Assembly (NCBI RefSeq): GCF_022664435.1
Contig: NZ_JAKREU010000009.1
Coordinates: 1 to 64,000, forward strand
From: Sphingomonas panni
GTDB lineage: Bacteria > Pseudomonadota > Alphaproteobacteria > Sphingomonadales > Sphingomonadaceae
Reading direction: 5' to 3'
Length of the DNA stretch: 64,000 nucleotides
Under the pieces are notes generated by a model. The model had not been told where the DNA came from and searched no databases. It worked only from the letters and a program-made list of their open reading frames with translations. Both the position numbers and the translations under genes were made by a program. Each line of letters opens with the position of its first letter. Positions within the stretch are counted from its first letter, which is position 1. Of the stretch, positions 1 to 7,801 are shown one piece after another.

Positions 1-50
1 CCATTCACAATGCCACATACCCCTCCCGCCCAAATGGGCGACAAAGGTGT

Positions 51-127
<77 letters not shown>

Positions 128-141
128 GTGCATATCATCCG

Positions 142-172
142 AAACGCCGCCCTCACGGGCGGCGTTTTCGTT
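142..172 (+). terminator. Intrinsic terminator of the initiator tRNA
   Basis: A perfect 11-bp stem (142-152 with 157-167) closed by a TCAC loop, followed by TTTTCGTTT. It lies directly downstream of the tRNA on the same strand. Confidence 0.9.
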
Positions 173-216
173 TGTACCCAGACAACGCCAGCCAAAAACA
201 CGCGTGCTCGCTGCGG

Positions 217-228
217 GTAAGCGTCCGG
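217..228 (+). repeat. IS66 left terminal inverted repeat
   Basis: GTAAGCGTCCGG, starting with the GTAA typical of IS66-family ends. The preceding 8 bp (209-216) are the left copy of the target duplication. Confidence 0.92.
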
Positions 229-314
229 TGAGCCGCGTGTTGCCGCGTTCAGCATAGCCGTCGATGTCCGGACCGGTCGTGGTCTCCTTCTGGAGTCCAG
301 AAGGAGGTCAGGAG

Positions 315-776
315 ATGGGGCGGATGGAGGTCATCACCCGGACGGAGCGCCGGCGAACCTATAACGAAGCGGAGAAGGCCGCGGTGGTTGCCGAGGCGTC
401 GGCGCCGGGCGTGACAGTGCGGGAGTTGTCACGGCGGCTCGGCATCGCCGAGAGCCTCATCTACAACTGGCGGTCGGCGCAGCGGAAGGCGGCGAGCATC
501 GCCAGCGAGCCGTTGCAGTTCATCCCGTATGGCGTGGTGACGAACGCCGTGCCCGTCGAGCCAAGCTTGGCGCTCGCACCGACAACTTCTGCAGCGGCAC
601 CTGCCAAGCCGTCGTCACCTGCCGTACCGGCAGAAGACCTGATCCGCCCGCATCCGGGAGCGCGGCCCGGTGGCATCGACATCGATCTGCCGACGGGCGT
701 GCGGCTGTCGGTCGACAGCTACGTCAACGAGAAGGCGCTCGCCCGCGTGCTGCGGGCGCTGGGGCATGCGTCGTGA
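315..776 (+). CDS. tnpA: IS66 accessory protein TnpA
   Basis: A 153-aa helix-turn-helix protein, the first gene of the IS66 trio. Residues about 8-55 form a Tnp_1/homeodomain-like HTH (pattern TYNEAEKAAVVAEA then LSRRLGIAESLIYNWR), thought to bind the element ends. The ATG at 315 is chosen because a full Shine-Dalgarno AAGGAGGT lies at 301-308; the longer open frame from 264 has no comparable site. The C-terminal part (IDIDLPTGVRLSVDS) is the usual tail of these proteins. The stop overlaps the tnpB start by 4 nt (GTGA), implying translational coupling. Confidence 0.9.
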   Translation: MGRMEVITRTERRRTYNEAEKAAVVAEASAPGVTVRELSRRLGIAESLIYNWRSAQRKAASIASEPLQFIPYGVVTNAVPVEPSLALAPTTSAAAPAKPSSPAVPAEDLIRPHPGARPGGIDIDLPTGVRLSVDSYVNEKALARVLRALGHAS

Positions 777-1126
777 TAGCGCTGGCACCGGGTACGAAGG
801 TATATCTCGCCTGTAAGCCGGTCAGCATGCAGAAGGGTTTCGACGGGCTGACCGCGCTCGCCAGCCAGGTGCTCGGCACCGACCCGTACTCGGGTCATCT
901 GTTCGTATTTCGAGGCAAGCGCGGCGACTATCTCAAGGCGCTCTACTGGGACGGCTCGGGCATGTGCTTGTTCGCCAAACGGCTGGAGAAGGGCCGGTTC
1001 GTGTGGCCGCCACTGGTCGACGGCGGCATCGTGCTAAGCCCCGCGCAGCTGGCCCTGCTCATCGAGGGCATAGACTGGCGGCGCACCGTGGCGCCGGCTC
1101 CGGTAGCCGCGCCGACGCTCGTCTGA
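773..1126 (+). CDS. tnpB: IS66 accessory protein TnpB
   Basis: A 117-aa protein of the IS66 Orf2/TnpB family at normal family length. Family features include the N-terminal GTKVYLACKPVSMQKGFDGL block, the central DPYSGHLFVFRGKRGDYLK, and GMCLFAKRLEKGRFVWP. TnpB is needed for transposition in studied IS66 elements, but its biochemical role is unknown. The GTG start lies inside the tnpA stop. No truncation is seen. Confidence 0.93.
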   Translation: MIALAPGTKVYLACKPVSMQKGFDGLTALASQVLGTDPYSGHLFVFRGKRGDYLKALYWDGSGMCLFAKRLEKGRFVWPPLVDGGIVLSPAQLALLIEGIDWRRTVAPAPVAAPTLV

Positions 1127-1183
1127 ACGACGCTTTTCCGTCCTTTTCGCTTGGCCTGAGTCGGGCTGGTGGTAGGATGGGCC

Positions 1184-2827
1184 ATGTCGCTGGCGACGGT
1201 CGATCTCCCCTCAGACCCGGACGAGCTGCGCGCCTTCGCACAGGCGTTGCAGGACCGGTTGGCAACGGTCGAGCAGGCTCGCGTGACCACCGCTGGGGAG
1301 CTCGCAACCGCGGTAGCAGAGCTGGCCAGCACCGCTGCCGAGCTTCGCGCGGCCAAGGCGACCATCCAGCTGACGGCGTTGGAGATCGAGAAGCTCAAGG
1401 TCCAGCTCGCTCGGCTCCGGCGCATGCAGTTCGGCCAGTCGTCCGAGCGGCTCACCCGCGAGATCGAGCAGCTGGAGCTGCGGCTGGAGGAGTTGGAGAC
1501 GGTCGAGGCCGAGGCGACCAGCGCGTCTGCCGACGCTGGCGTGCCGCCACCCGCCCGCGAGAAGCGCAAGCCCAAGCGCCTGCCGCTGCCCGACCACCTA
1601 CCACGCCATGAGGTCGTGCACGCCGCCCCGCACGCGGAGGGTTGCGGCGCGTGTGGCGGCACCATGTCGGCGCTGGGCGAGGACGTGACCGAGGTGCTGG
1701 AATATGTGCCCGGCCGCTTCCAGGTCGTCCGCCACGTCCGCCCCAAGCTCGCATGCCAGCGCTGCGACGCCATCACCCAGGCGCCGGCACCGGCGCTGCC
1801 TATCCCGCGGGGCAAAGCCGGACCCGGCCTGCTCGCGCATGTGCTGGTGTCCAAGTACGCCGACCATCTGCCCTTGTACCGGCAGGCGGAGATCTACGCC
1901 CGAGAAGGCGTTGACCTCGACCGCTCGACCATGGCGGACTGGGTCGGCCAAGTCAGTTGGCTGCTTCAGCCGCTGGTCGAACACATCCGCGCCCATGTAT
2001 TCGCGGCCGACAAGATCCACACTGACGACACGCCGGTCCCGGTGCTGGCGCCGGGCAGCGGCAAGACGAAGACCGGCAGGCTGTGGGTGTACGCCCGCGA
2101 TGACCGGGGCTGGCAGGGCATCGGTCCACCGGCAGCGGCCTACTTCTACACGCCCGACCGCAAGGGCGAGCGACCGCGCGCGCACCTCGCGAGGTTCAGC
2201 GGCTTCCTGCAGGCGGACGGCTGTACGGGCTACGACCAGCTGTATGATGGACGCCGGCAGCCCGGTCCCATCGTCGAGGTGGCGTGCTGGGCGCATGTCC
2301 GGCGCAAGATCTACGACGTGTGGAAGGGGACCGGCTCGACCACGGCGCGCACCGGCGTCAGCATGATCGACCTGATGTATGAGGCGGAAGAGTTGGGACG
2401 CGGGCTGCCGCCGGAGGACCGGCTCGAACGCCGCCAACTCGTCAGGGTCGGCGTGGACGGCTTCTTCAACTGGGCCGAGGACACCATGCGCCGCATCTCG
2501 GGCAAGGGCGCGCTGGCCGACGCCATCCGCTATGCGGTCAAACGGCGCGAGGCACTGACCCGCTTCTGCGACGACGCGCGGCTGGAGGCAGACAACAATC
2601 GCGCCGAGAACTGCCTCCGCCCCGTGGCGCTCGGGCGCAAGAACTACCTCTTCGCCGGCTCGGACAAGGGCGGCGAGCGGGCGGCCGCGATCTACACGCT
2701 CATTCAGACCGCCCGGCTCAACTTTGTCGACCCCGAAGCCTGGCTGCGCGATGTGCTCACCCGTATCGCTGACGGCCACCCGATTAGTCGCATCAGCGAA
2801 CTCGCGCCATGGTATCGCAGCGGATGA
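1184..2827 (+). CDS. tnpC: IS66-family DDE transposase TnpC
   Basis: A 547-aa transposase with the full IS66 architecture: N-terminal leucine-zipper coiled coil (about residues 10-110, heptad leucines); an IS66 zinc-finger-type domain with two Cys pairs (CGACGG and CQRCD); a DDE catalytic core with Asp in KIHTDDTPV, Asp in LQADGCTGYD and Glu in NNRAENCLRP; and the IS66 C-terminal domain ending HPISRISELAPW. The ATG at 1184 is preferred over an in-frame GTG at 1169; a GGTAGGA site lies just upstream. No frameshift or internal stop is present, so the element is likely able to move. Confidence 0.93.
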   Translation: MSLATVDLPSDPDELRAFAQALQDRLATVEQARVTTAGELATAVAELASTAAELRAAKATIQLTALEIEKLKVQLARLRRMQFGQSSERLTREIEQLELRLEELETVEAEATSASADAGVPPPAREKRKPKRLPLPDHLPRHEVVHAAPHAEGCGACGGTMSALGEDVTEVLEYVPGRFQVVRHVRPKLACQRCDAITQAPAPALPIPRGKAGPGLLAHVLVSKYADHLPLYRQAEIYAREGVDLDRSTMADWVGQVSWLLQPLVEHIRAHVFAADKIHTDDTPVPVLAPGSGKTKTGRLWVYARDDRGWQGIGPPAAAYFYTPDRKGERPRAHLARFSGFLQADGCTGYDQLYDGRRQPGPIVEVACWAHVRRKIYDVWKGTGSTTARTGVSMIDLMYEAEELGRGLPPEDRLERRQLVRVGVDGFFNWAEDTMRRISGKGALADAIRYAVKRREALTRFCDDARLEADNNRAENCLRPVALGRKNYLFAGSDKGGERAAAIYTLIQTARLNFVDPEAWLRDVLTRIADGHPISRISELAPWYRSG

Positions 2828-2837
2828 GTAGCTGAAA

Positions 2838-3365
2838 TTACCGATAAACAGTTCTACCAAGGTCTGAGCATAGCGCCTTGGCATCTGAAGGGCGCAGTCG
2901 CGCAAGCTCACGATTGAACCGTTCGGCAAAGCGCGTTGCGGCAGTGAAGCAAGCCTGTCTCGGCCCATTCCACATCACCATCCCATCATGTGGGTTACTG
3001 CCCTTGGCATCCAATTCAGTGAGCCGAGTATCGCCTGGAAAAACTTCGGTTCGGGACGGGCATAAGCCTGGAGCGCTTGAAGAGAGGACCACCCCGCCGG
3101 TCGTGATTTTGTAGAACTTTGGTGGGTTTAGCTTCGCTGCGATTGCCGCTTCCGCAGTAGCAGATCTGTGGCCGAACTGGGCGTAGCAAGTCTTCCACTC
3201 GCGCATTTGTGCACGCAACGCGCGTTGCGTCGCTGCCGGCTGTTTAGCCAGCCAAAGAGCCTCTTTTGCCTCCAGCGCTTTGTCCGACTGAGCAAGCGCG
3301 AGGCCTGTGGCTCCAGACAGCATAAAAAGGCAGCACGCTCTCAAAGTGAAGGAGGCAATGGTCAC
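2838..3365 (-). CDS. Hypothetical secreted protein carried as IS66 passenger
   Basis: A gene antisense to the transposase genes, ending 10 bp from the tnpC stop and lying inside the right terminal repeat. I place the start at GTG 3365: it gives a textbook signal peptide (TIASFTLRACC, then a hydrophobic stretch ending LALA, cleavage before QSD), and a 175-aa product. The frame stays open up to GTG 3443, within 9 bp of the right inverted repeat. The mature part is Lys/Arg/Ala-rich with four Cys (WKTCY, APGLCPS, RQACFT, KALCSDL), which would suit disulfides in the periplasm. The first 50 mature residues faintly resemble LprI/DUF1311-like proteins, but not enough for a family call. Function unknown. 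Confidence 0.6.
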   Translation of the reverse strand: MTIASFTLRACCLFMLSGATGLALAQSDKALEAKEALWLAKQPAATQRALRAQMREWKTCYAQFGHRSATAEAAIAAKLNPPKFYKITTGGVVLSSSAPGLCPSRTEVFPGDTRLTELDAKGSNPHDGMVMWNGPRQACFTAATRFAERFNRELARLRPSDAKALCSDLGRTVYR

Positions 3366-3451
3366 CCGGCCATGCTGCGCCAGTTGATCTAACGGAACAA
3401 GGGCTAGCGCGCGCCCTCTCGCGCATGCCCTTGGCTTCTGCACGGCTTCGG

Positions 3452-3463
3452 CCGGACGCTTAC
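3452..3463 (-). repeat. IS66 right terminal inverted repeat
   Basis: CCGGACGCTTAC, the exact reverse complement of the left end. The next 8 bp (3464-3471) match the left flank at 7 of 8 positions, with only the outermost base differing. Confidence 0.92.
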
Positions 3464-3512
3464 AGCTGCGGTCCGGGTGACGTGACTGACGGGCCGGCGT
3501 TGTACCCGAGAG

Positions 3513-3549
3513 ATGTCGTGATGCGTGCAGCCTGCCCGCATCACGACAT
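3513..3549 (-). terminator. Strong 13-bp hairpin downstream of the MetE-like gene
   Basis: Perfect 13-bp arms (3513-3525 and 3537-3549) around an 11-nt loop, starting 24 nt past the stop of the minus-strand methyltransferase gene. There is no clear U-tract, so it may be a Rho-type or mRNA-stabilising hairpin. The rest of 3464-3572 shows nothing else. Confidence 0.5.
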
Positions 3550-3572
3550 TCATGCTCCGCGTACGTTATCGA

Positions 3573-4679
3573 TCAGCCCCATACGTCGCGGGCAACGTCC
3601 AGCACCAGTTGCAGTTTCGCGGCCTGCTGTCCGACTTCGATGTCGTTGCCGTGGACGGTGGAAGAGAAGCCGCACTGCGGCGACAGCGCCAACTGGTCGA
3701 GCGGGGCGTAGCGCGCCGCTTCCTCGATCCGGCGTTTCACGTCCTCCGCCGATTCCAGCTCGCCAAGCTTGGTCGTCACCAGCCCCAGCACCACCGTCTT
3801 GCCCTTCGGCAGGAAGCGCAGCGGTGCGAAATCACCCGAACGGGGATCGTCATATTCGAGGAAATAACCGTCGATCGCCAGTTCGTTGAACAGCACTTCC
3901 GCTACCGGTTCGTAACCGCCTTCTGCCGCCCAGGACGAACGGAAATTGCCGCGGCACAAATGGACGCAGACGGTCATGTCGTCGGGCCGGTCGCGGATCG
4001 ATTCGTTGATAAGTCGCGCGTAGAGCCGGGGCAGCGCATCCGGGTCCATGCCCCGCTGCCTCGCATTCTCGCGCTGGGTCGTGTCGCACAGATAGGCAAG
4101 ATTGGTGTCGTCGAGCTGGAGATAACGACATCCCGCATCGGCCAGGCTGGCGATCTCCGCGCGATAGGCGGCGGCGAGATCGGCGTAGAAATCCTCCAGA
4201 TCGGGATAGGTCGTCGCGTCGATCGCATCGCGTCCGCCGCGAAAATGCAGCATCGTCGGCGACGGGATCGTCACCTTGGCCGTCCGCGTCGTGCAGCTGG
4301 CAAGAAATTCGTAATCGGCGCGCTGGATATCGCGGACGTGATTGATTTTGCCCGTGATCTTCATGACAGGTGGCGCATATTCCAGCGCCTTGCCGCCATG
4401 CTGGTGGAACTTGACCTGGGTCCCGCCGGCTTCCTCGACACCGTCGAGCTGCAGCAGGAAGTCGGTGTGGAAATAGGTGCGGCGGAATTCGCCGTCGGTA
4501 ATCCCCTGAAGTCCCAGATCCTCCTGAAAGCGGACCACGTCGCGGATCGCCGTATCTTCCGCGCTGCGTAAAGCGGCGGCGTCGAGCGTGCCCGCACGAT
4601 ACGCCTCCCGCGCCTCGATCAGCGCCTTTGGTCGCAGGAAGCTGCCGACGTGATCGGCGCGAAAAGGTGGGGTCGGCAT
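3573..4679 (-). CDS. MetE C-terminal-like methyltransferase (cobalamin-independent methionine synthase family)
   Basis: A 368-aa protein matching only the catalytic C-terminal barrel of MetE (YxjG/YxjH-type short family). It opens with the typical FRADHVGSFLRP. The zinc/thiol-activating residues are recognisable: His-x-Cys in CVHLCRGN, Glu in GYFLEYDD and Cys in LSPQCGFSS. Full MetE is about twice as long, so this is a stand-alone barrel, not a truncation. It should transfer a methyl group to a thiol, possibly homocysteine; the donor is unknown. It diverges from the ferulate block. Since sphingomonads demethylate vanillate with tetrahydrofolate, a role in disposing of that methyl group is possible, but this is inference. 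Confidence 0.85.
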   Translation of the reverse strand: MPTPPFRADHVGSFLRPKALIEAREAYRAGTLDAAALRSAEDTAIRDVVRFQEDLGLQGITDGEFRRTYFHTDFLLQLDGVEEAGGTQVKFHQHGGKALEYAPPVMKITGKINHVRDIQRADYEFLASCTTRTAKVTIPSPTMLHFRGGRDAIDATTYPDLEDFYADLAAAYRAEIASLADAGCRYLQLDDTNLAYLCDTTQRENARQRGMDPDALPRLYARLINESIRDRPDDMTVCVHLCRGNFRSSWAAEGGYEPVAEVLFNELAIDGYFLEYDDPRSGDFAPLRFLPKGKTVVLGLVTTKLGELESAEDVKRRIEEAARYAPLDQLALSPQCGFSSTVHGNDIEVGQQAAKLQLVLDVARDVWG

Positions 4680-4703
4680 CGTCTCTCTCCCGCTATCCCG
4701 TAG

Positions 4704-4735
4704 TTATCCACAGGACTTATCCACAGTTATCCACA
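4704..4735 (+). promoter_or_regulatory. Three direct consensus DnaA boxes
   Basis: TTATCCACA occurs exactly at 4704-4712, 4717-4725 and 4727-4735, all in one orientation, between the divergent MetE-like and MFS genes. Spacing (13 then 10 bp start to start) puts them near one helical turn apart. They may regulate one of the flanking genes or titrate DnaA. No AT-rich unwinding region or origin-linked genes are nearby, so an origin is unlikely. Confidence 0.6.
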
Positions 4736-4770
4736 GCCCGGCCCCGATCGCAAAGCATCGGCAATGCCGG

Positions 4771-4815
4771 TTGTCGGGACCGGTCATAGCGGTATATGTT
4801 ACCCCGCATAACAAA
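4771..4815 (+). promoter_or_regulatory. Putative promoter and operator of the MFS gene
   Basis: TTGTCG (4771-4776), 16-nt spacer, TATATG (4793-4798). Seven bases further is GCATAACAAA (4806-4815), which recurs at the same relative place before the aldehyde dehydrogenase gene. It would cover the transcription start and so suits a repressor site. Confidence 0.45.
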
Positions 4816-4834
4816 AAACTGGAGAGGGTACCAC

Positions 4835-6151
4835 GTGGCCCAAGACCCGCGCATAGCGATCGAACAGGCTCCGATGTCGCGATTCCAATGGGGGATCGTC
4901 GCGACCATGGTCGGGTTGAACGCGCTGGACGGATTCGACGTCCTGTCGATCAGCTTCGCCTCTCCCGGCATTGCCGCCGATTGGGGCATCGATCGCGCCG
5001 CGCTGGGCATCGTGCTGTCGATGGAACTGGTCGGCATGGCGATCGGGTCGCTGTTGCTGGGGGGAGTCGCCGACCGCTTGGGCCGGCGGACGACGATCCT
5101 CGGCTGCCTCGTCATGATGACCGTCGGCATGTTAGGCGCGGCGAGCGCGGGCGGGATCGTCACCCTGTCGGTCTGGCGGGTGCTCACTGGCCTAGGCATC
5201 GGCGGGATGCTGGCATCGACCAATGCGGCCGTCGCCGAAGCCGCCAATGCGAAGCATCGCGCGCTGGCGGTCGTGTTGATGGCGGCCGGCTACCCGATCG
5301 GGACCATCGTCGGCGGGTCGGTGTCGGCGGTGCTCCTGACGCACTATGACTGGCGTGCGGTATTCGTGTTCGGGGCAGCGTGCAGCGCGTTGTTCGTGCC
5401 GCTGGTGCTGTGGCGTGCGCCGGAATCGGTCGCGTTCCTGATGCACCGGCGGCCGGCGAACGCGCTGGCGCGGATCAACGCCACGCTGCGGCGGATGGGA
5501 CATGCCCCCGTCGACATGCTGCCCGATCCCGAACCGAAGGCCGCTGCCGCCAAGGCCCCGGTGATGGCGCTGTTCTCGCCGGCGCTGCTGCGCACCACCA
5601 TCGCGCTGACGCTCGCCTATCTGGCGCATATCATGACCTTCTATTTCATCCTGAAATGGATTCCGAAGATCGTGGTCGACATGGGGTTCCCGGCACCGCA
5701 GGCCGCGGGCGTGCTGGTCTGGGCCAGTATCGGCGGCGCGACCGGATCGCTGATTCTGGGCCTGCTGACGGGCAGGCTGCGGCTGTTGGCGCTGACCATC
5801 GGGGCGATGCTGTTGTCCACCGCGCTGGTGATCGTGTTCGGGCGGGCGCAGAGCGACCTGACCGGCCTGTCGATCGTCGCGGCGGCGGCCGGCTTCGCCA
5901 CCAATGCCGGCGTCGTCGGGCTGTACGCGCTGGTGGCGGAACGCTTTCCGACCGGCGCACGCGCCACGGCGACCGGGTTCGTCATCGGGGTCGGGCGTGG
6001 CGGGTCGGCGCTGGCACCGATGGTCGCCGGGTTCCTGTTCGCCGCCGGATACGGGTTGCAGACCGTTGCGGTGCTGATGGGCGTGGGGTCGCTGGTCGCG
6101 GCGATCGCGCTGCTGTTCCTGCGGGGCAGGCCGGCCGTGGCGGTCGCATGA
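4835..6151 (+). CDS. MFS transporter, aromatic acid:H+ symporter type
   Basis: A 438-aa, twelve-helix major facilitator with features of the aromatic acid:H+ symporter family: the helix-1 DGFD motif (LNALDGFDVLSIS) and the helix 2-3 loop motif GGVADRLGRR. GTG 4835 is chosen over ATG 4796 because GGAGAGG lies 7 nt upstream and the family starts close to the first helix. It probably imports a hydroxycinnamate or related aromatic acid for the adjacent dehydrogenase, FerB and FerA enzymes. It has its own promoter and shares a putative operator with the next gene. Confidence 0.85.
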   Translation: MAQDPRIAIEQAPMSRFQWGIVATMVGLNALDGFDVLSISFASPGIAADWGIDRAALGIVLSMELVGMAIGSLLLGGVADRLGRRTTILGCLVMMTVGMLGAASAGGIVTLSVWRVLTGLGIGGMLASTNAAVAEAANAKHRALAVVLMAAGYPIGTIVGGSVSAVLLTHYDWRAVFVFGAACSALFVPLVLWRAPESVAFLMHRRPANALARINATLRRMGHAPVDMLPDPEPKAAAAKAPVMALFSPALLRTTIALTLAYLAHIMTFYFILKWIPKIVVDMGFPAPQAAGVLVWASIGGATGSLILGLLTGRLRLLALTIGAMLLSTALVIVFGRAQSDLTGLSIVAAAAGFATNAGVVGLYALVAERFPTGARATATGFVIGVGRGGSALAPMVAGFLFAAGYGLQTVAVLMGVGSLVAAIALLFLRGRPAVAVA

Positions 6152-6170
6152 CTAGGCCGCGTTCGTAGGA

Positions 6171-6207
6171 GAAGAGCCGGGACCCCGGATCAGGTTCGGG
6201 GTGACGG
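6171..6207. repeat. Family A palindromic repeat, single unit
   Basis: GGGACCCCGGATCAGGTTC-type unit ending GGGGTGACGG, a lone copy of the repeat that occurs as inverted pairs at 13592, 22108 and 63505. It lies just past the MFS stop. Confidence 0.7.
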
Positions 6208-6249
6208 CGATGGGTGCGCTGCAGCTTGTATCTCGAGCAAATTGCCTGA

Positions 6250-6293
6250 TTGACGCCGCCTCCGACTCGATTTAGGCTATGAAGCATAACAAA
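6250..6293 (+). promoter_or_regulatory. Putative promoter and operator of the aldehyde dehydrogenase gene
   Basis: TTGACG (6250-6255), 17-nt spacer, TAGGCT (6273-6278), then GCATAACAAA at 6284-6293. The 10-bp element is identical to the one before the MFS gene and sits 5-7 nt after the -10 in both, overlapping the expected start of transcription. An AAGGAGAGG ribosome site follows. Confidence 0.45.
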
Positions 6294-6308
6294 TAAGGAG
6301 AGGCCGCC

Positions 6309-7715
6309 ATGGCGTCCGTCAAAACGTTCGACCGTTTGAATCCCGTGACCGGCGCGGTCGCGACGACGGCGGAGGCGTTCGGCCCAACGCAAGCCAATGC
6401 GGCGGTCGAAGCCGCTGCTGCCGCCTTCCCGGCTTGGTCGGCGCTCGGCCCCAATGCCCGCCGCGCTGCGCTGACCAAGGCGGCCGATGCGCTGGCCGGA
6501 AAGGCGGACCAGTTCGTCGAGGCGATGATGGGCGAGATCGGCGCGACCGAAGGCTGGGCACGGTTCAACCTGATGCTGGCGGTGTCGATGGTGCGCGAGG
6601 CCGCCGCGCTGACCACGCAGATCGCGGGCGAGGTGATCCCGTCGGACAAGCCGGGCTGTATCGCGATGGCGCTGCGCGAGCCGGTCGGCGTGATGCTGGG
6701 CATTGCGCCGTGGAACGCGCCGATCATCCTGGGCGTGCGCGCGATCGCCACGCCGCTGGCGTGCGGCAACACGGTGGTGTTGAAGGCGAGCGAGCAATGC
6801 CCGCGCACCCACAGCCTGATCGCCGAAGCCTTTGCCGAGGCGCTGCCCGAAGGCGCGGTGTCGATCGTCACCAATGCGCCGGAGGATGCCGGCGAGGTGG
6901 TCGGCGCGCTGATCGACAATCCGCATGTACGGCGGATCAACTTCACCGGATCGACCCATGTCGGCCGCATCATCGCCAGGCGCGCGGCCGAGCATCTCAA
7001 ACCCGTACTGCTGGAACTGGGCGGCAAGGCGCCGATGATCGTGCTGGACGATGCCGATCTGGACGAGGCGGTGAAGGCGGCGGCGTTCGGCGCGTTCATG
7101 AACCAGGGTCAGATCTGCATGTCGACGGAACGGATCATCGTGGTCGACAGCGTCGCCGACGCCTTTGTCGAGAAATTCGCCGCCAAGGTGCGGACCATGG
7201 CGGTCGGCGACCCGCGCGAAGGCAAGACGCCGCTGGGCGCGGTGGTCGACCAGAAGACGGTCGCGCATGTCCAGTCGCTGATCGCCGATGCGGTCGCGGC
7301 CGGCGCGGTACAGGTGAATGGCGGCGACGCGGACGGCGTGCTGATGCCCGCGCACGTCATCGACAAGGTGACGCCGGAGATGAAGCTGTTCCGCGACGAA
7401 AGCTTCGGCCCGGTCGTCGGCGTGATCCGGGCCCGCGACGAGGACCATGCGATCGACCTCGCCAACGACACCGAATATGGCCTGTCGGCATCGGTATTCA
7501 CCCGCGATACCGCGCGGGGCCTCCGCGTTGCGAAGCGCATCCAGTCGGGCATCTGCCATATCAACGGACCGACCGTGCATGACGAGGCGCAGATGCCGTT
7601 CGGCGGCGTGAAGGCGTCCGGCTATGGCCGGTTCGGCGGGCGGGCGGGGATCGATGCCTTCACCGAACTGCGCTGGATCACGATCGAGACCCAGCCGGGC
7701 CATTATCCGATTTGA
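6309..7715 (+). CDS. Aldehyde dehydrogenase, vanillin dehydrogenase-like
   Basis: A 468-aa NAD(P)-dependent aldehyde dehydrogenase of the vanillin/benzaldehyde/salicylaldehyde group. Catalytic residues are Glu236 (LLELGGKAP) and Cys270 (NQGQICMSTE); the cofactor loop FTGSTHVGR and substrate-oxyanion Asn in GIAPWNAP are present. Length is typical. Next to a feruloyl-CoA hydratase-lyase, which releases vanillin, the likely reaction is vanillin to vanillate (LigV/Vdh role). A strong AAGGAGAGG lies before the ATG. Substrate identity rests on context. Confidence 0.86.
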   Translation: MASVKTFDRLNPVTGAVATTAEAFGPTQANAAVEAAAAAFPAWSALGPNARRAALTKAADALAGKADQFVEAMMGEIGATEGWARFNLMLAVSMVREAAALTTQIAGEVIPSDKPGCIAMALREPVGVMLGIAPWNAPIILGVRAIATPLACGNTVVLKASEQCPRTHSLIAEAFAEALPEGAVSIVTNAPEDAGEVVGALIDNPHVRRINFTGSTHVGRIIARRAAEHLKPVLLELGGKAPMIVLDDADLDEAVKAAAFGAFMNQGQICMSTERIIVVDSVADAFVEKFAAKVRTMAVGDPREGKTPLGAVVDQKTVAHVQSLIADAVAAGAVQVNGGDADGVLMPAHVIDKVTPEMKLFRDESFGPVVGVIRARDEDHAIDLANDTEYGLSASVFTRDTARGLRVAKRIQSGICHINGPTVHDEAQMPFGGVKASGYGRFGGRAGIDAFTELRWITIETQPGHYPI

Positions 7716-7801
7716 CGCCACTGCGCGCGTGGCGCGTCGCCCTTCCCATCCGACATTCTCGCCGGCGAACCCGATTGCCGGCGCCAGCAAGAGGTTTGCA
7801 C

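Larger units (their letters stand above)
217..3463 (+). mobile_element. Complete IS66-family insertion sequence with a passenger gene
   Basis: Both ends are visible. A left terminal inverted repeat begins GTAAGCGTCCGG at 217 and its exact 12-bp complement ends at 3463; weaker similarity continues inward. The flanks carry a near-perfect 8-bp duplication (CGCTGCGG at 209-216, AGCTGCGG at 3464-3471), the size IS66 elements make. Inside are tnpA, tnpB and tnpC in the standard IS66 order, all intact, then about 630 bp that most IS66 copies lack, with an opposite-strand gene for a predicted secreted protein. Total length is 3247 bp. Intact genes and nearly identical flanks suggest fairly recent insertion next to the tRNA. 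Confidence 0.93.

Noticed and set aside
1598..2968. 456-aa minus-strand frame inside tnpC
   Set aside because: Antisense shadow of the transposase caused by high GC codon bias.
4680..4795. Replication origin, suggested by three DnaA boxes
   Set aside because: No AT-rich unwinding region and no origin-linked genes nearby; three boxes fit a regulatory or titration site better.
5982..7790. 602-aa minus-strand frame opposite the aldehyde dehydrogenase
   Set aside because: Shadow frame rich in Arg/His/Asp repeats; the plus-strand protein has a full family match.
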